A stretch of DNA of 64,000 nt from Voacanga thouarsii (taxonomy: Eukaryota > Streptophyta > Magnoliopsida > Gentianales > Apocynaceae). Position numbers and translations under genes: made by a program. Location: contig JANUWF010001659.1 of NCBI GenBank assembly GCA_026120185.1, positions 3,534,001-3,598,000 of the forward strand, given 5' to 3'. Shown here in pieces: positions 9,329 through 19,215 of the stretch. Under the pieces are notes generated by a model. It had not been told where the DNA came from. It saw only the letters and a program-made list of their open reading frames with translations, and ran no database searches. The stretch's first letter is position 1; every line of letters starts with the position of its first letter.

Positions 9329-11491
9329 TTGGGATTATTTTGGTTTGGACTTTTGTGGCATTTAAAATTTCTTGACGTTGTGGTTCAGAAAGATAGTTAT
9401 TCCACCACCCATGAAGGACACCAGTAAATCCGGTGGTAAGGATAAGAAGAATGTTGCTATCGAATTAGTAGGATTTTTACACTTAATGGCGATGATAGCC
9501 ATGGACATTTCTTGAATTACATTTAAAATACTATGTTCAGACATTCCATCTATATTCCATTCTGTAATATCTTCTCCTGTAAATGCTGCTCTAGTATCAA
9601 GATGGCGTTCTTCAAATTGAACATCTGGAAAGGATGGTCTAGGATAGTAATTCCTAGTATATGGATTGGCAAATCGTGGTTGTTGTATTTTTGAAGTCCT
9701 TTTATTTCCAGTGAGCTTATTGAGCTGTTCAGGAGAGGGATCAATATCGATTAAAGAAACTGGCTGATGTAAAGTTTGAAGATGTGTCTTACTAGATTTG
9801 GGACGATCTTTGGTTTTTAGCTTTTTTAGGTTTTCGTTGATTTCTTTAATAAAATCTACACCTTCTATGTCCATTGTTCCTTTAGTAAGTTTTATGTTTG
9901 TGGGTTCATATAATATGGGCTTAAACACTGGATTAGGATCTACGGATTGTTTTGGATTAAACTGTTTGAATTGTGGGATTTCTCTTACAGAAGACTTGCT
10001 ATCTAATTGTTCTACTTTACTAGCCATAGTGACTAACATCTGATTAGTGTAATTATTCTGTTGAATTACTTTGTTGAGATCCTTATTAGTTACATCTCCT
10101 TGTCTATCTAAATTTTCTAACTTAAAAGGAGAGGCTGTAATTACATGATTTTCTATAGGGATTTTAATTTCTTTTGCTGGAGGGAAAACTGATTCTCTAA
10201 CTTCATTCTTGGTTGTATACCATTTCTTGGTGATGACATTTAATACATCTTTTTTCTGATATCTAATTAGCTCATACCAGTCGAAGAAATCTAAATGCTG
10301 TTTCATTTTAATCTGATCAGAATAATACTGTTGTAAGAGTCTAGCTTTTTCTGGTTCAGAAACTGTAGCAAAATACCATTTACATTTTATCTTATTACAT
10401 GGCCTATTCCATAACTTACGAAGGTAATCCTTGTCAATGGTAAAATCTTTTTCAGAAGTTAAAACCATTAAAGTAGAAGGCATATTCATTTCTGATTTTG
10501 TAGGGCTTTCTGACTTAATACTTATGTTTTCTTCATAATTTACTTTAGGGATTTCTCCACTAAAGTCGACATTATTTACTTTAGGAATTTCTCCAGAAAA
10601 TTCTAAACTACTAAATCGTCTACTCCTTTGGGTTCTGGGTAAAGGGAAAGAAGATGAAGCTGCTGAAAAGGATTTTCTCCTAAATTCCAATTCTATATGG
10701 CCTGTTGATGTTTCTGTTATTTTCCCTAATGTCTTGGATTCATAATGCTTTTCAGGATTAATGATGTTATCAAAATTCCAAGTAGGGTTTTGGAGAACAT
10801 TATCCCACTTAATCATTCGAGGGACAAAAGTATTAGATCTTTCAAAGTTTGTTTCTAATAGACAAGTTTCCTTTGGATTTCCTATATGCTGTTTGGCTTT
10901 AAGATTTATTGTAGTTTTCATTACCTTATCATAAACACGATAAATTAAACTAAGAGGTTTTGATCCTAATTCAAATTCCAAATTTTTTGTTTGGATGTTA
11001 AGGGTTAAGGTTTTAAGAATGTGTGGATTTGTTAGATCTACAGTGAAATTTGGGTAATGATTAAAATATACTGGACCATGGGCTGTATTAGTTTCAAGGA
11101 CTGCAAGCAAACTGTTTTGAAAATCGAGATGCCTACTATCTCTTAGAAGAAGGCAGAACGGGGCATCGATTCCTAATCGATAAAGAGGTTTGATTGCTAC
11201 TTGAACTAATCCAATATGAAGATATCGATATTTATTCTTTTTATGTTGTTCTAAGGTAACTGGATTCAGAAGCTGAATTGTACCATAAGGCTGATTTATG
11301 GACACTGTTTTCTCTGTTGTTTTGATTGTATAGCTTTGAACTAAATCAAACATTCATTTTTCATAAATCTTATCAAAATTTTCTATTGGTAAATTCCAAT
11401 TCATTAATCTGGATTCAATTCGATCTAGTTGGGAACTGACTTCTAAATCATTGACTGAATCTATATCGATATCTGAGAGGTTAGATGCCAT
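9329..11491 (-). pseudogene. EPRV copy A' (mirror): movement protein and coat protein N-half
   Basis: Minus-strand mirror of 3197-5360. The start ATG is 11491-11489. A private GGA-to-TGA change at 11356-11354 separates the first 45 codons from a 663-residue frame (11353-9362) that carries the MP core and the linker. A one-base deletion near 9463 throws the end of that frame out of register. Upstream (higher coordinates), leader in the correct sense abuts the ATG after about 14 bp, without a primer-binding site. Confidence 0.85.
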
Positions 11492-11504
11492 GGGAGTAGA
11501 AATT

Positions 11505-11793
11505 TACTTTCTTTCTCTAAGTCTTGCACGATGTAGTTTAATGCGCTTTCTTTTGTTCCCAAGTATTATGCACTTTCATATGTTTCTTCAAGTATTCTTA
11601 AACTATGATGGTTGATAGTTAACTGTGAGAGCAGCTAGTACGTTGGTCAGCCCATAACCGTTGGATTAGGCCGTTGTTAGCAGTGTGAGGCGTTGTTTGG
11701 CCCAGACCCGGGGGTGGTCACGTAGCTTTCAACCATAAGCATAGTGATAGGTGTGTCCTAAGAAGAAACAAAGAAACATAGGCTAAGGCATAA
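11505..11793 (-). repeat. EPRV leader upstream of copy A'
   Basis: Read on the minus strand this is leader in the sense orientation, ending in GAGAAAGAAAGTAAAT directly before TTCTACTCCC and the ATG at 11491. It is near-identical to 2826-3122. It lacks the about 57 bases and PBS that follow the same GAAAGTAAAT at 2690-2771. Its outer end (about 11793) coincides with the outer end of the repeat at 3122; beyond it lies reverse-oriented RT sequence. Confidence 0.75.
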
Positions 11794-12230
11794 TTTTTAG
11801 GATTTTGTTTAATGGCTTATAGTTGATTACTAGTCTCGGAACACCTCTTTCTTTTTCTGCATTTTTATTAACATAAAAAGCAGAACAAGACCAGGGTGAT
11901 CTAGATTCTCTAATTAGAGCCTTTTGTAATAAGTCTGAAATTTCTAATTTACAATGTTCAACTAGTTCCTGATTCATTTGGATTGGTCTAGCCTTAGTGG
12001 GTATCATTGATTCTTCAAAATCATCAATGTATGGTAGGCTGACAATATGCTTTTTCCTTTCCCAAAAAGCAGTGGGGACATCTGAGCAGATTTGTTTTTC
12101 AAAATCTTTACGGATGGATTCTATTTTATCTTGAATGTCTTTTAGTTGTAGCTGGCTTTAGATCTTGTATACTTTATGTCTTCTTTGATAAAGGCTATCT
12201 GTTGCTCACGACAAAGAATCTTTCTTTTTA
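11783..12230 (-). pseudogene. EPRV fragment: PR-RT linker and RT N-terminus
   Basis: On the minus strand a 74-residue frame (12007-11783) reads IPTKARPIQMNQELVEHCK, then LLQKALIRESRSPWSCSAFYVNK and RGVPRLVINYKPLNKIL. This is the conserved finger region that opens the caulimovirid RT. Upstream to 12230 is the PR-RT linker, as in 7040-7280. Compared with copy A, 42 bp are missing between two TGATACC repeats, in frame. The RT is cut at about 11790, before the catalytic palm. It is the only N-terminal RT sequence of any length in the window. Confidence 0.85.
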
Positions 12231-12574
12231 CCTCTGCGCTTTTTCGTTTGTCTAGGAGGTGCCGACGATCCTGTTTGAACCACTTCTGGTTCTGTAATCC
12301 TTTCTTCAAGCTGTTATCTCACAAGCCGTTAGCTCCATCTGGGCATCAATGCAATGCTTCGGGTCTTTTAAAATATAACCCGTGCTTGAAAGCTTGGTGA
12401 AGGCTAAGGACGAAGAGGATGATCTTCCTTTTCCGACTATAGAAAATGGTATCAAAGCCTTACTTGAATCAAATAATTTTGATATTGATTTACTGGAATC
12501 AACAAGCTCTTTAGATTTTCACATAACATTTTACAATGCTCAGGAAATATCTAATGAAGATTTTACAGAATTTG
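12231..12574 (+). other. Unassigned segment with a 71-codon ORF
   Basis: Between the EPRV fragment and the LTR-like repeat starting at about 12575. It contains an acidic open frame from 12382 (ESLVKAKDEEDDLPFP…) whose last codons run into the repeat. I do not recognise it. Base composition is less AT-rich at 12230-12370. It could be host sequence flanking the EPRV insertion or a scrap of another element. Confidence 0.3.
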
Positions 12575-14400
12575 TGTTGGATTGTATGCCCTCTTAGACT
12601 AGGTTTCTGATGTAAAATCGAATTATTTAATAAAAGAATTTATTTTTAGAAATTGTTTGTGAATTTACTTTTTGTTTGTGCACGATTTTCATTTGGAACT
12701 GACCCATTGTGTTTAAATAAGTGATCCATGTGAATGGTGGTCTTTCACAGTAAGGTATGGATCACGGGTTATTTAACACATAAACATTTGTTCTTAACCT
12801 ATTGATGAGACTGTGAACCTCATCATGTTTAGGTTATTATGTTATGAATTCTAAATGGGGAATGGCTTACCTTTAGCCAGTGGGTAGTCCACCCACTTCA
12901 TGACATAAGTGTATTTCGAATACGTAGAACAAGACCTGTAGTAGTGGTTTCTCAAAGTACTATATGGTAGAAACCTAGACTACTACCGCTACAGCGTGGA
13001 CTAGTACTCTACGACTTGAGTATGAGTTGGTGGTCTAGCGAAGCTGGAAGCATATACTTTGATTTGTTGTAGTTGAGGCTCTATCATAGGGCCAATATAC
13101 TTGCATGTTGGGTATGCGTGACTAGTTAGTTAAGACAGACTTATACAAGATAGTTTCTGTACTATATCGCCCCTTGTGGTTGTCCGAATGGTCTAAATTA
13201 TCCAGGGCCCTGGGAAACATGACTTGGATGTTTGCTTTAGGGTAGCTCCCTTGGAAAGCGGAAACACTCCAGGAAGTCGTGGATCATTGGACTAGAAGCC
13301 TAAGGATGGTAGATGTTATTTAGAGGGGTGTTAGTACACTTCTTCCTCTCTAAATGTACGGCGATGTGTAGAGGGGTATTTTAGTCATTTCACCTGTAGG
13401 TCGGAGACTTTGCGAATGCAGCATTGTCCTTGGGGTCAATATTTCCTTATGGTGATATTAGGAAATATTTAAAATGCAAAATACAGCTATTTATATAGAA
13501 GGGGTATTTTGGTCATTTTAGCAACCAAGGCGATGTGTCTTTTTGGTCATCGGGATAGCCCGTAAGTCCTAACTATTTTTGGGTTGAGGAATTGGTCTCA
13601 GTAGAAGAGGATTTTATTTTATTTTGTTTTATTTTATTTTATTCAGGAAGTCTAATTTATTATTGGACTGGAATAAAATAAATAAATAAATAAATAAAAT
13701 AGGAGTTGAGAGAAATTAATTATCTAGTTTATTTGGTTAATTAATTATTCAGGGCCTAGGTCCAGTATGAATAATTAAGAAAATAACCTGGGCTTAAACT
13801 AGGGGAAATAATTAATGTTTAATTATTTATTGGGTTATTTATATAGACCCAAGAAATAAATAATTAAAGATTAATTATTATGGTTCATTTGGGCTCATTA
13901 ATTATTTATTGGGTTACTCATGTAAGCCCAGGAAATAAATAATTAATATTTATTATTTTGGGCCTTTTTGGGTCCAAGAAAAATAATAAATATTTATCTG
14001 GCCCAATAGCTTGGACCTTAGGGTTTTTTCCAGATACGGTTAAGAGGAGTTTAAGGTTAGGCCAAACTATTTCTCAGGATAACATCCGGGTGTTTTGAAA
14101 TCCCGGGGAGATGTTTATCAGAGATTGAGAGACCTAGTTTAGGCCAAATATAAACAACTCTTTGAAAAGAAAAAAACCCTAATTTTTCCTTTCCCAAGCC
14201 ACACACTCACGTGACTCCCTCTCTCTGGGAACTCTCGGTTCTTCCCCTCTCCCTTCCTCTGTGGTTTCTTCTTGTTCTTTGCTAATCAATAGCGAAAGAA
14301 CTAAGGAGTTTTGAGATCGTTCCTCTTCACCATAGTGTTCACCAACTAGAGGTTAGGCTGAGGAATATCCCGAGAGCTGGAGAGCTAAGCGTTAATGCAA
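12575..14400 (+). mobile_element. Copia-like LTR (copy 1 of a three-copy family)
   Basis: Starts TGTTGGATTGTATGCCC, like the LTR at 49603 (minus strand, TTGGAATGTATGCCC). It shares the order of motifs with about 29608-31100 and 48350-49603: a TTTCACAGTAAGGT block, a TGGTTTACCTTTAACCAGTG-like block, and GGGGTATTTTGGTCATTTTA blocks. Those matches, and the copia pol next to the third copy, identify the family. It contains (TTTTA)n/(AAAT)n runs at 13612-13700 and two 79-bp units (from 13821 and 13900), each a potential hairpin built from AATTATTTATT and AAATAAATAATT. The 3' end is not certain; no PBS is visible. Confidence 0.6.
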
Positions 14401-14739
14401 ACAAGGCGAAGTCGAAGGCTAGCGGGTGTTCAACCGGAAGCTCCTTCAAGTGTGCAAAGCGAGGCGATTCCAGTCGTTCAATCCGCTCTTACTCAACCTA
14501 GAAGGGTTAAGGAGCGCAAATGTATGATCTTCACGCTTCCGCATGGCCTTTATGGCTCACGTTTTAATTTTTCTCCAATTTTTTTTTTTTGGCACGGTGC
14601 ATGCTCCCCTGTTTCTGCGTTCCATCAATTTGAACATAGATATGCTCAAGATTGGGATCATATTATGGATATTCCTATAAGGATGTATAATAATGGTAAC
14701 TACATAGATGATATTAATTGGCTATATAGGTCTAATTAA
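14395..14739 (+). CDS. ORF with RRSRRLAG N-terminus, unknown function
   Basis: A 114-codon frame starting MQTRRSRRLAGVQPE. A related start, MRRSKRLAGFTPE, occurs at 36554 after the second copy of the same LTR family, so the N-terminal part belongs to that repeat's leader. In both places the homologous part ends at a possible splice donor (ATGTATGATC here, AGGTATTATT near 36671). The last 30 codons (AQDWDHIMDIPIRMYNNG) look unrelated to the start, and the stop TAA (14737-14739) overlaps the ATG of the next frame as TAATG. A spliced two-exon product is possible. Function unknown. Confidence 0.35.
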   Translation: MQTRRSRRLAGVQPEAPSSVQSEAIPVVQSALTQPRRVKERKCMIFTLPHGLYGSRFNFSPIFFFWHGACSPVSAFHQFEHRYAQDWDHIMDIPIRMYNNGNYIDDINWLYRSN

Positions 14740-15039
14740 TGGATTGTGACATTTGTGACAAAATGTTAAACCAAATTAAGATATTAGATGCTTAAGTAAA
14801 AGATTTAGAATCACAAAAAGAATGGCATTCTTATCATTTAGATTACTCTAGGATAATAGGAGCACATAACTTAGCAATAAAAGAAATACAAAAATTTTTA
14901 GAAGATTGAATAATAACGTATCAAATAATTAAACAAAAGTAAGTTAATACTCAAAAAGTTTTAGCAAAACATTATAAAACAAAACACTTACATGGATAAA
15001 CAAAAGTTTACTATGTTAACAAAATAATATATGTCTACT
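14739..15039 (+). pseudogene. Small coiled-coil-like ORF 1 of a possible second pararetrovirus
   Basis: Frame from ATG 14739 (MDCDICDKMLNQIKILDA) through SQKEWHSYHLDYSRIIG and AIKEIQKFLED to TAG 15037-15039. It is broken by four or five stops, all explained by C-to-T changes of CAA, CAG or CGA. The start overlaps the previous stop (TAATG), and its stop lies within the next ORF start (ATGTCTACTAG). The charged, helix-rich product and coupled starts are reminiscent of the small ORFs 1-2 that precede the polyprotein in badna- and tungroviruses. I do not recognise the protein itself. Confidence 0.4.
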
Positions 15040-15282
15040 AGATTAGATAAAGATTTAATAGAACTACAAAAAACAATAATTTATTATGGTGAACCAATAA
15101 TATTAGAAATAGATAAAGTTGGAATTTTAGTCAGAACTTTATTACAACAACTAGATAAAGAGAAAAGAAGAGAAGTACTAAGAGAAATAGAATCTAGAAT
15201 AGTCTCAGATGAAAAGAAACATTCTGTATTAGTACATTTAGAAAGAATGAAAAAACCAAAAGGATATAAAGGAAATGAGTAG
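15031..15282 (+). CDS. Small ORF 2 of a possible second pararetrovirus
   Basis: Intact 83-codon frame, MSTRLDKDLIELQKTII…, predicted to be largely helical with heptad-like Leu/Ile spacing (VRTLLQQLDKEKRREVLREI) and a basic tail (RMKKPKGYKG). This fits the size and character of a virion-associated or coiled-coil small protein of badna-/tungro-like viruses. The stop TAG (15280-15282) overlaps the start of the next frame (ATGAGTAG at 15275-15282). Assignment rests on organisation, not on a recognised motif. Confidence 0.4.
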   Translation: MSTRLDKDLIELQKTIIYYGEPIILEIDKVGILVRTLLQQLDKEKRREVLREIESRIVSDEKKHSVLVHLERMKKPKGYKGNE

Positions 15283-15900
15283 TTCTGAAAGAGACAATAT
15301 TCCTTTAGATCTATAAAATTTAATAACAAAAATAGGAGATGTAGACATGCAAGATAATTTTATAAATTTAATACCAGAAATATCAGAAATTAAACTAGAA
15401 TTCAATCCTAATATTTCAGATATACCCATTACAAGTACAAATCCTTTAGGTAATTCACAAGCTTTTGATAAACCCATTAGAGGTTATGCGGGATTGAGCT
15501 CAGTGATGCAACAATTAGATAAATATACACCATTAGAAAAGATAAGAGCTGAACCAATTAATCCTTTTGGCATCTATTTAGATTTAGATTGTATTTTGAA
15601 TATTGAAAAAGCAATAGATAAATGGGAAACTACCATGAGGATAGTAGTTACAGTTAATACATTAGATAAAGAATCTGTTAGACATTTTATATCAAGAAGT
15701 TTTGTTAACAGTGAATTAAGATATTGGTAGAATTTATCAGAAGATATTATGCATACAATTTTTTATACTGATGACAGTATATCCAATATTATTACAAGGG
15801 CAACTGAGGTGTTAAAACTAGAATTTTTAGGAGAATGAAATTTCTTTAAAGATCCAAAAACCAGCTAAAAATATTTAATAGCATTATTAAGATTACTGAA
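15275..15900 (+). pseudogene. Start of a large ORF with capsid-like region (possible second pararetrovirus)
   Basis: Frame from ATG 15275 (MSSSERDNIPLDL), with stops at 15314 (CAA to TAA) and 15728 (CAG to TAG), then TGA near 15836. The segment YLDLDCILNIEKAIDKWE … SRSFVNSELRYW … NLSEDIMHTIF has the helical layout and the Trp position of the capsid core in the neighbouring EPRVs (…GWWNNYLSEPQRQEIL), but almost no direct identity. I infer a coat-protein region of a different caulimovirid lineage. A host or gag origin is the alternative. Confidence 0.4.
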
Positions 15901-16316
15901 AAACCTTCGAGGCGGGTGAATAAGGTTTTTGGTAAATTTAAAACACTTTTTAGAAAAAGATCTAATTTTTGAAATCCTCCTTTTGTTTTAGAGATTAAGG
16001 TGTTTACTAGTTATGCGAAGAAGAATTTTGTGCAGCCTTAAGGAGTCATCTAGGATATTAATGGTATGAGACAAGAGATGTGCAATCAATACAAGAATAA
16101 AGATGGATTGGTGAGAATCATAAAGATTTCTTTTGAATGATTGAAAATATTGAGCAAAGAGGTTCACACGGCGTTAAAATTAAATGCAAGGAAGATGAGC
16201 AAGAGATTTATAGTGGTTCGATCTTCAAAGATCTACATCCACTACCTTAAACTCACACTTAAGGATTTTAAATTAGATATCTATAAACTCAGTCAGCTCA
16301 AAAGAAAAGGACATAA
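15901..16316 (+). pseudogene. Degenerate coding-like stretch, unassigned
   Basis: In a frame shifted from the preceding ORF, long coding-like stretches are interrupted by TGA/TAA/TAG. Examples are VNKVFGKFKTLFRKRSNF, NGMRQEMCNQYKNKDGLVR and ALKLNARKMSKRFIVV. It may be a rearranged later part of the same element. I do not recognise a domain. Confidence 0.3.
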
Positions 16317-16688
16317 ATAATATATATATTTTCTTTGTTTACTCCTAATTGAGTCGTGTACTTTCTATGCTGGATGTGTCCATATTCACTTTTGTAAGTT
16401 TTGTAACTGGATGAATTTATTGCCAATTATCAAGGCGACAGTAGTAGCAGTTTTATATTCCTTTAGCTTTTATCTTCCTATGGAGTAAAAAATTTACATT
16501 TTGCCCGTAGAAAATGGACATTCTGTATGAGAAGTATTATCAGTCTTATGTGTCAATTAATAGCATTCAATTTGCACTAAGAGATTGCTGTCTAAAATTG
16601 TTGCATGTTAATTTTCAGCTGTTGTCAATTTTACCTGTATATGTTTTCTTATTTGCCATTTAAGTTATTTAATTGTTGTATTCAGGAA
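16317..16688. other. Noncoding stretch resembling an intron
   Basis: AT/T-rich sequence without ORFs, ending in a polypyrimidine tract and TTGTATTCAG, a good plant 3' splice site, immediately before the exon-like segment at 16686. Confidence 0.35.
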
Positions 16689-16782
16689 TGGACTGGTCAC
16701 AATCGATTTGTTAGAGTAATGCTAAACACCCCTGCTGTTGTGGGTAAGGCAGCATCTGGTATAGCCATTCAAATAATGTAAC
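16686..16782 (+). pseudogene. Orphan host exon fragment
   Basis: Directly after an intron-like AG, an open stretch reads EWTGHNRFVRVML then NTPAVVGKAASG before the sequence turns into EPRV copy B. Codon use and lack of resemblance to any retroelement suggest a fragment of a plant gene caught at the EPRV border. The gene is not identified. It is not translated from its own start here. Confidence 0.4.
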
Positions 16783-16789
16783 AAATAAA

Positions 16790-19215
16790 GATCGACATCT
16801 GGGAATAATGTAACAAATAAAGACTTAAATAAAGTTATTCAATAGAATAATTACATAAATCAGATGTTAATTACTATGGCTAGTAAAGTTGAACAATTAG
16901 ATAATAAATCCTCTGTGCAAGAAATCCACAATTAAAACAGTTTAATCCAAAACAATCCATAGATCCTAATCCCGTGTTTAAACCCATTTTGTATGAACCA
17001 AAAAATATAAAACTTGAAAAAGAAACTATGAATTTGGACGATTTAGATTTCATTAAAGAAGTTAATGAAAAGTTAAATAAGTTAAAAACGAAAGATGTTC
17101 CAGAATCCAGTTCTCAATCATATCTTCAAACTCTCAGGCAACCAATTTCTTTGATGGATATTGATCATTCTCCAGAGAAACTTAATAAGCTTACTTTTAA
17201 AAGCAAGCAACCCATTTCAAAAAGATTTGAAAATCCTTACACTAGGAATTACTATCCTCGACCGTCGTTCCTAGATGTCCAATTCGAAGAAAGACATCTT
17301 GATACGAGAGCAGCCTTTACAGGTGAAGAAATCAGTGAATGGAATATAGATGGCATGTCCGAACGTAGTATCTTAAATGTAATTGAAGAAATGTCTATGG
17401 CTATCACTGCCATTAAATGTAAAAATCCATCCAATTTCGATCAATCTATTCTTCATATCTTGACAACCGATTTTACTGGTGTCCTTTAGGGGTGGTGGAA
17501 TAACTACTTCACTGATCAACAGCGTTATGAAATTTTGAATGCCACCAAAGTACAAACTAAAATCATCCCAAACATAAATGGGCAACCCAGTCAAACAATA
17601 AAAATAGTTTCTTATTGTTTAAATACTTTTATGTTCACCCTAACTCAGCATTTTGTTGGAAATCCTCAACAATTAGCTGATAGAAGTTCTAAAATCCTTA
17701 CTAATTTTTCTGTTGTTTAAATACTTTTATGTTCACCCTAACTCAACATTTTGTCAGAAATCCTCACAAATTAGCTAATAGAAGTTCTAAAATCCTTACT
17801 AATTTAACATGCCCAAAACTACATGACTTTCAATGGTATAAAGACATGTTCTTGCAAAAGATAATGTTAAGAATAGATTGTCATCATGCGTTTTGGAAAG
17901 AACGATTTATTTTAATATTACCTCTCTTATTTGCAGAAAAAGTTAGGCAAAAGCTTAAATTAGATTTTGGAAATACAATTCCTTATGATCATCTTGCATA
18001 TGGTCAATTAATCAATTATGTCAATTAAGCAGGTGCAGACCTCTGCATGGATCTCAAACTTAAATCTCAAATAGAATCATATCATAAAAAATCTAAAAAT
18101 GAATTAGGCAGTGTTTGTGAAATTTTTGGATATGCTCCAATAATACCTCCGTCCAAAAAACTAAAGTTGAAATCTAAAAAGAAAGCCTTTAGAAAAGATA
18201 AAAAAGATAAAACTTTAAAACCTTTTAAAAAGAAAACAAAAGCTAAAGCACCAAAATATCTCATCAAGTGTTACTTTTGTGGAAAACTTGGACATAAAGC
18301 AGATGAGTGTAAACTCAAAGCAAAAAAGAAGAAAAAAGTAAATTAATTATCTTTATCCAAAGATACTTTAGATCAAATCAATCAAATCCTTGATTAATAT
18401 GAATCATCTCATTCATCTAGCACTAGCGATAGTGAAATAGAAGAAGTATTTGAACTTCAGGAAAATTCCTCTAAATCCAAATCAAGTGAAAAATCCTCTT
18501 GTGATTGTATAGGATTATATACCTGTGAATTAGGAGAACTTTATATGCTGAGTACCAAACCAAGCAATCAAGTTAATATAATCACTCGAGCCAATAAAGA
18601 ACTTTTCTTTGGACTCTTAGAACATATTCAGGATGAATCAGTCAAACGTGAATATTTACTAAAAGTTAAAGATTTAGTCCTTAATCCCCAAGTTCAAGTT
18701 GAACCATATAATTTGAAAGAAGAATTTGATAAATTCAAAGGTAAATAGAAAGAATCCTTTGCATCTCTACAGGAGTTACATCCAGAAATTAAGGAACTAA
18801 AATAAGAAATTAAATGGTTAAAAGATCAGAATACGCAACGTATTTTTGACATCAATTAGATTAATACAGATTTAGTTTAGCTTACTTTAGATAAACCTTT
18901 AATTGATACTTCCAATCCTACTTCTTTATCAGATACAAAAACCGAACAAAACATCAAGAATCCAGATTATATTTCATCCATTTTGCAAACCATTTTTAAA
19001 AAATGGTATATCCCAATCCTCCTTAAAATTGGAGATTTTTCTATCCAGATAGTAGCCCTTCTTGATTCTGGTGCAGATAAAAAATGCATTTGTAAAGGAA
19101 TAATCCCTACCAAATATTTAGAAAAAACAGGTTCTAAGTTATACACGGTAGTTGGCGAACAACTTAAAATTAGATATAAATTATCCAATGCCCATTTTTG
19201 CAACAATCAATTTTA
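16790..19215 (+). pseudogene. EPRV copy B: linker, coat protein, zinc knuckle, protease
   Basis: Plus-strand copy lacking the movement protein. It begins at the equivalent of 4600 in copy A, covers the coat-protein core (171-residue frame at 16974-17489) with HGWW altered to a stop plus GWW, the zinc knuckle CYFCGKLGHKADEC near 18270-18312 and the protease with an intact LLDSGA (Asp near 19063), and ends about 19215. At least eight stops are C-to-T type (CAG/CAA/CGA). A 97-bp internal tandem duplication shifts the frame. It is a different sublineage from the palindrome, closest to the fragment at 1660-2240. Confidence 0.85.
17614..17810. repeat. 97-bp tandem duplication inside EPRV copy B
   Basis: GTTTAAATACTTTTATGTTC occurs at 17617 and again at 17714. 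The duplicated unit encodes LNTFMFTLTQHF through SSKILTN of the coat protein. As 97 is not a multiple of three, it breaks the frame. The two units already differ at several positions. Confidence 0.8.

Larger units (their letters stand above)
3183..11505. repeat. 8.3-kb EPRV palindrome with 31-bp spacer
   Basis: The plus-strand EPRV coding region is mirrored by a minus-strand copy about the point 7344. The inner edges are GTTCCTGA (7321-7328) and TCAGGAAC (7360-7367), and the spacer is 7329-7359. The ATG codons at 3197 and 11491 are exactly symmetric, so the arms of about 4.15 kb have no net length difference; the indels seen in the right arm near 9463 and 9300 compensate. The translated arms differ at only about a dozen of some 660 residues of the MP/coat part, so identity is roughly 98%. 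Symmetry fails just outside the two ATGs, where the leader lies in one orientation only. Confidence 0.92.
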
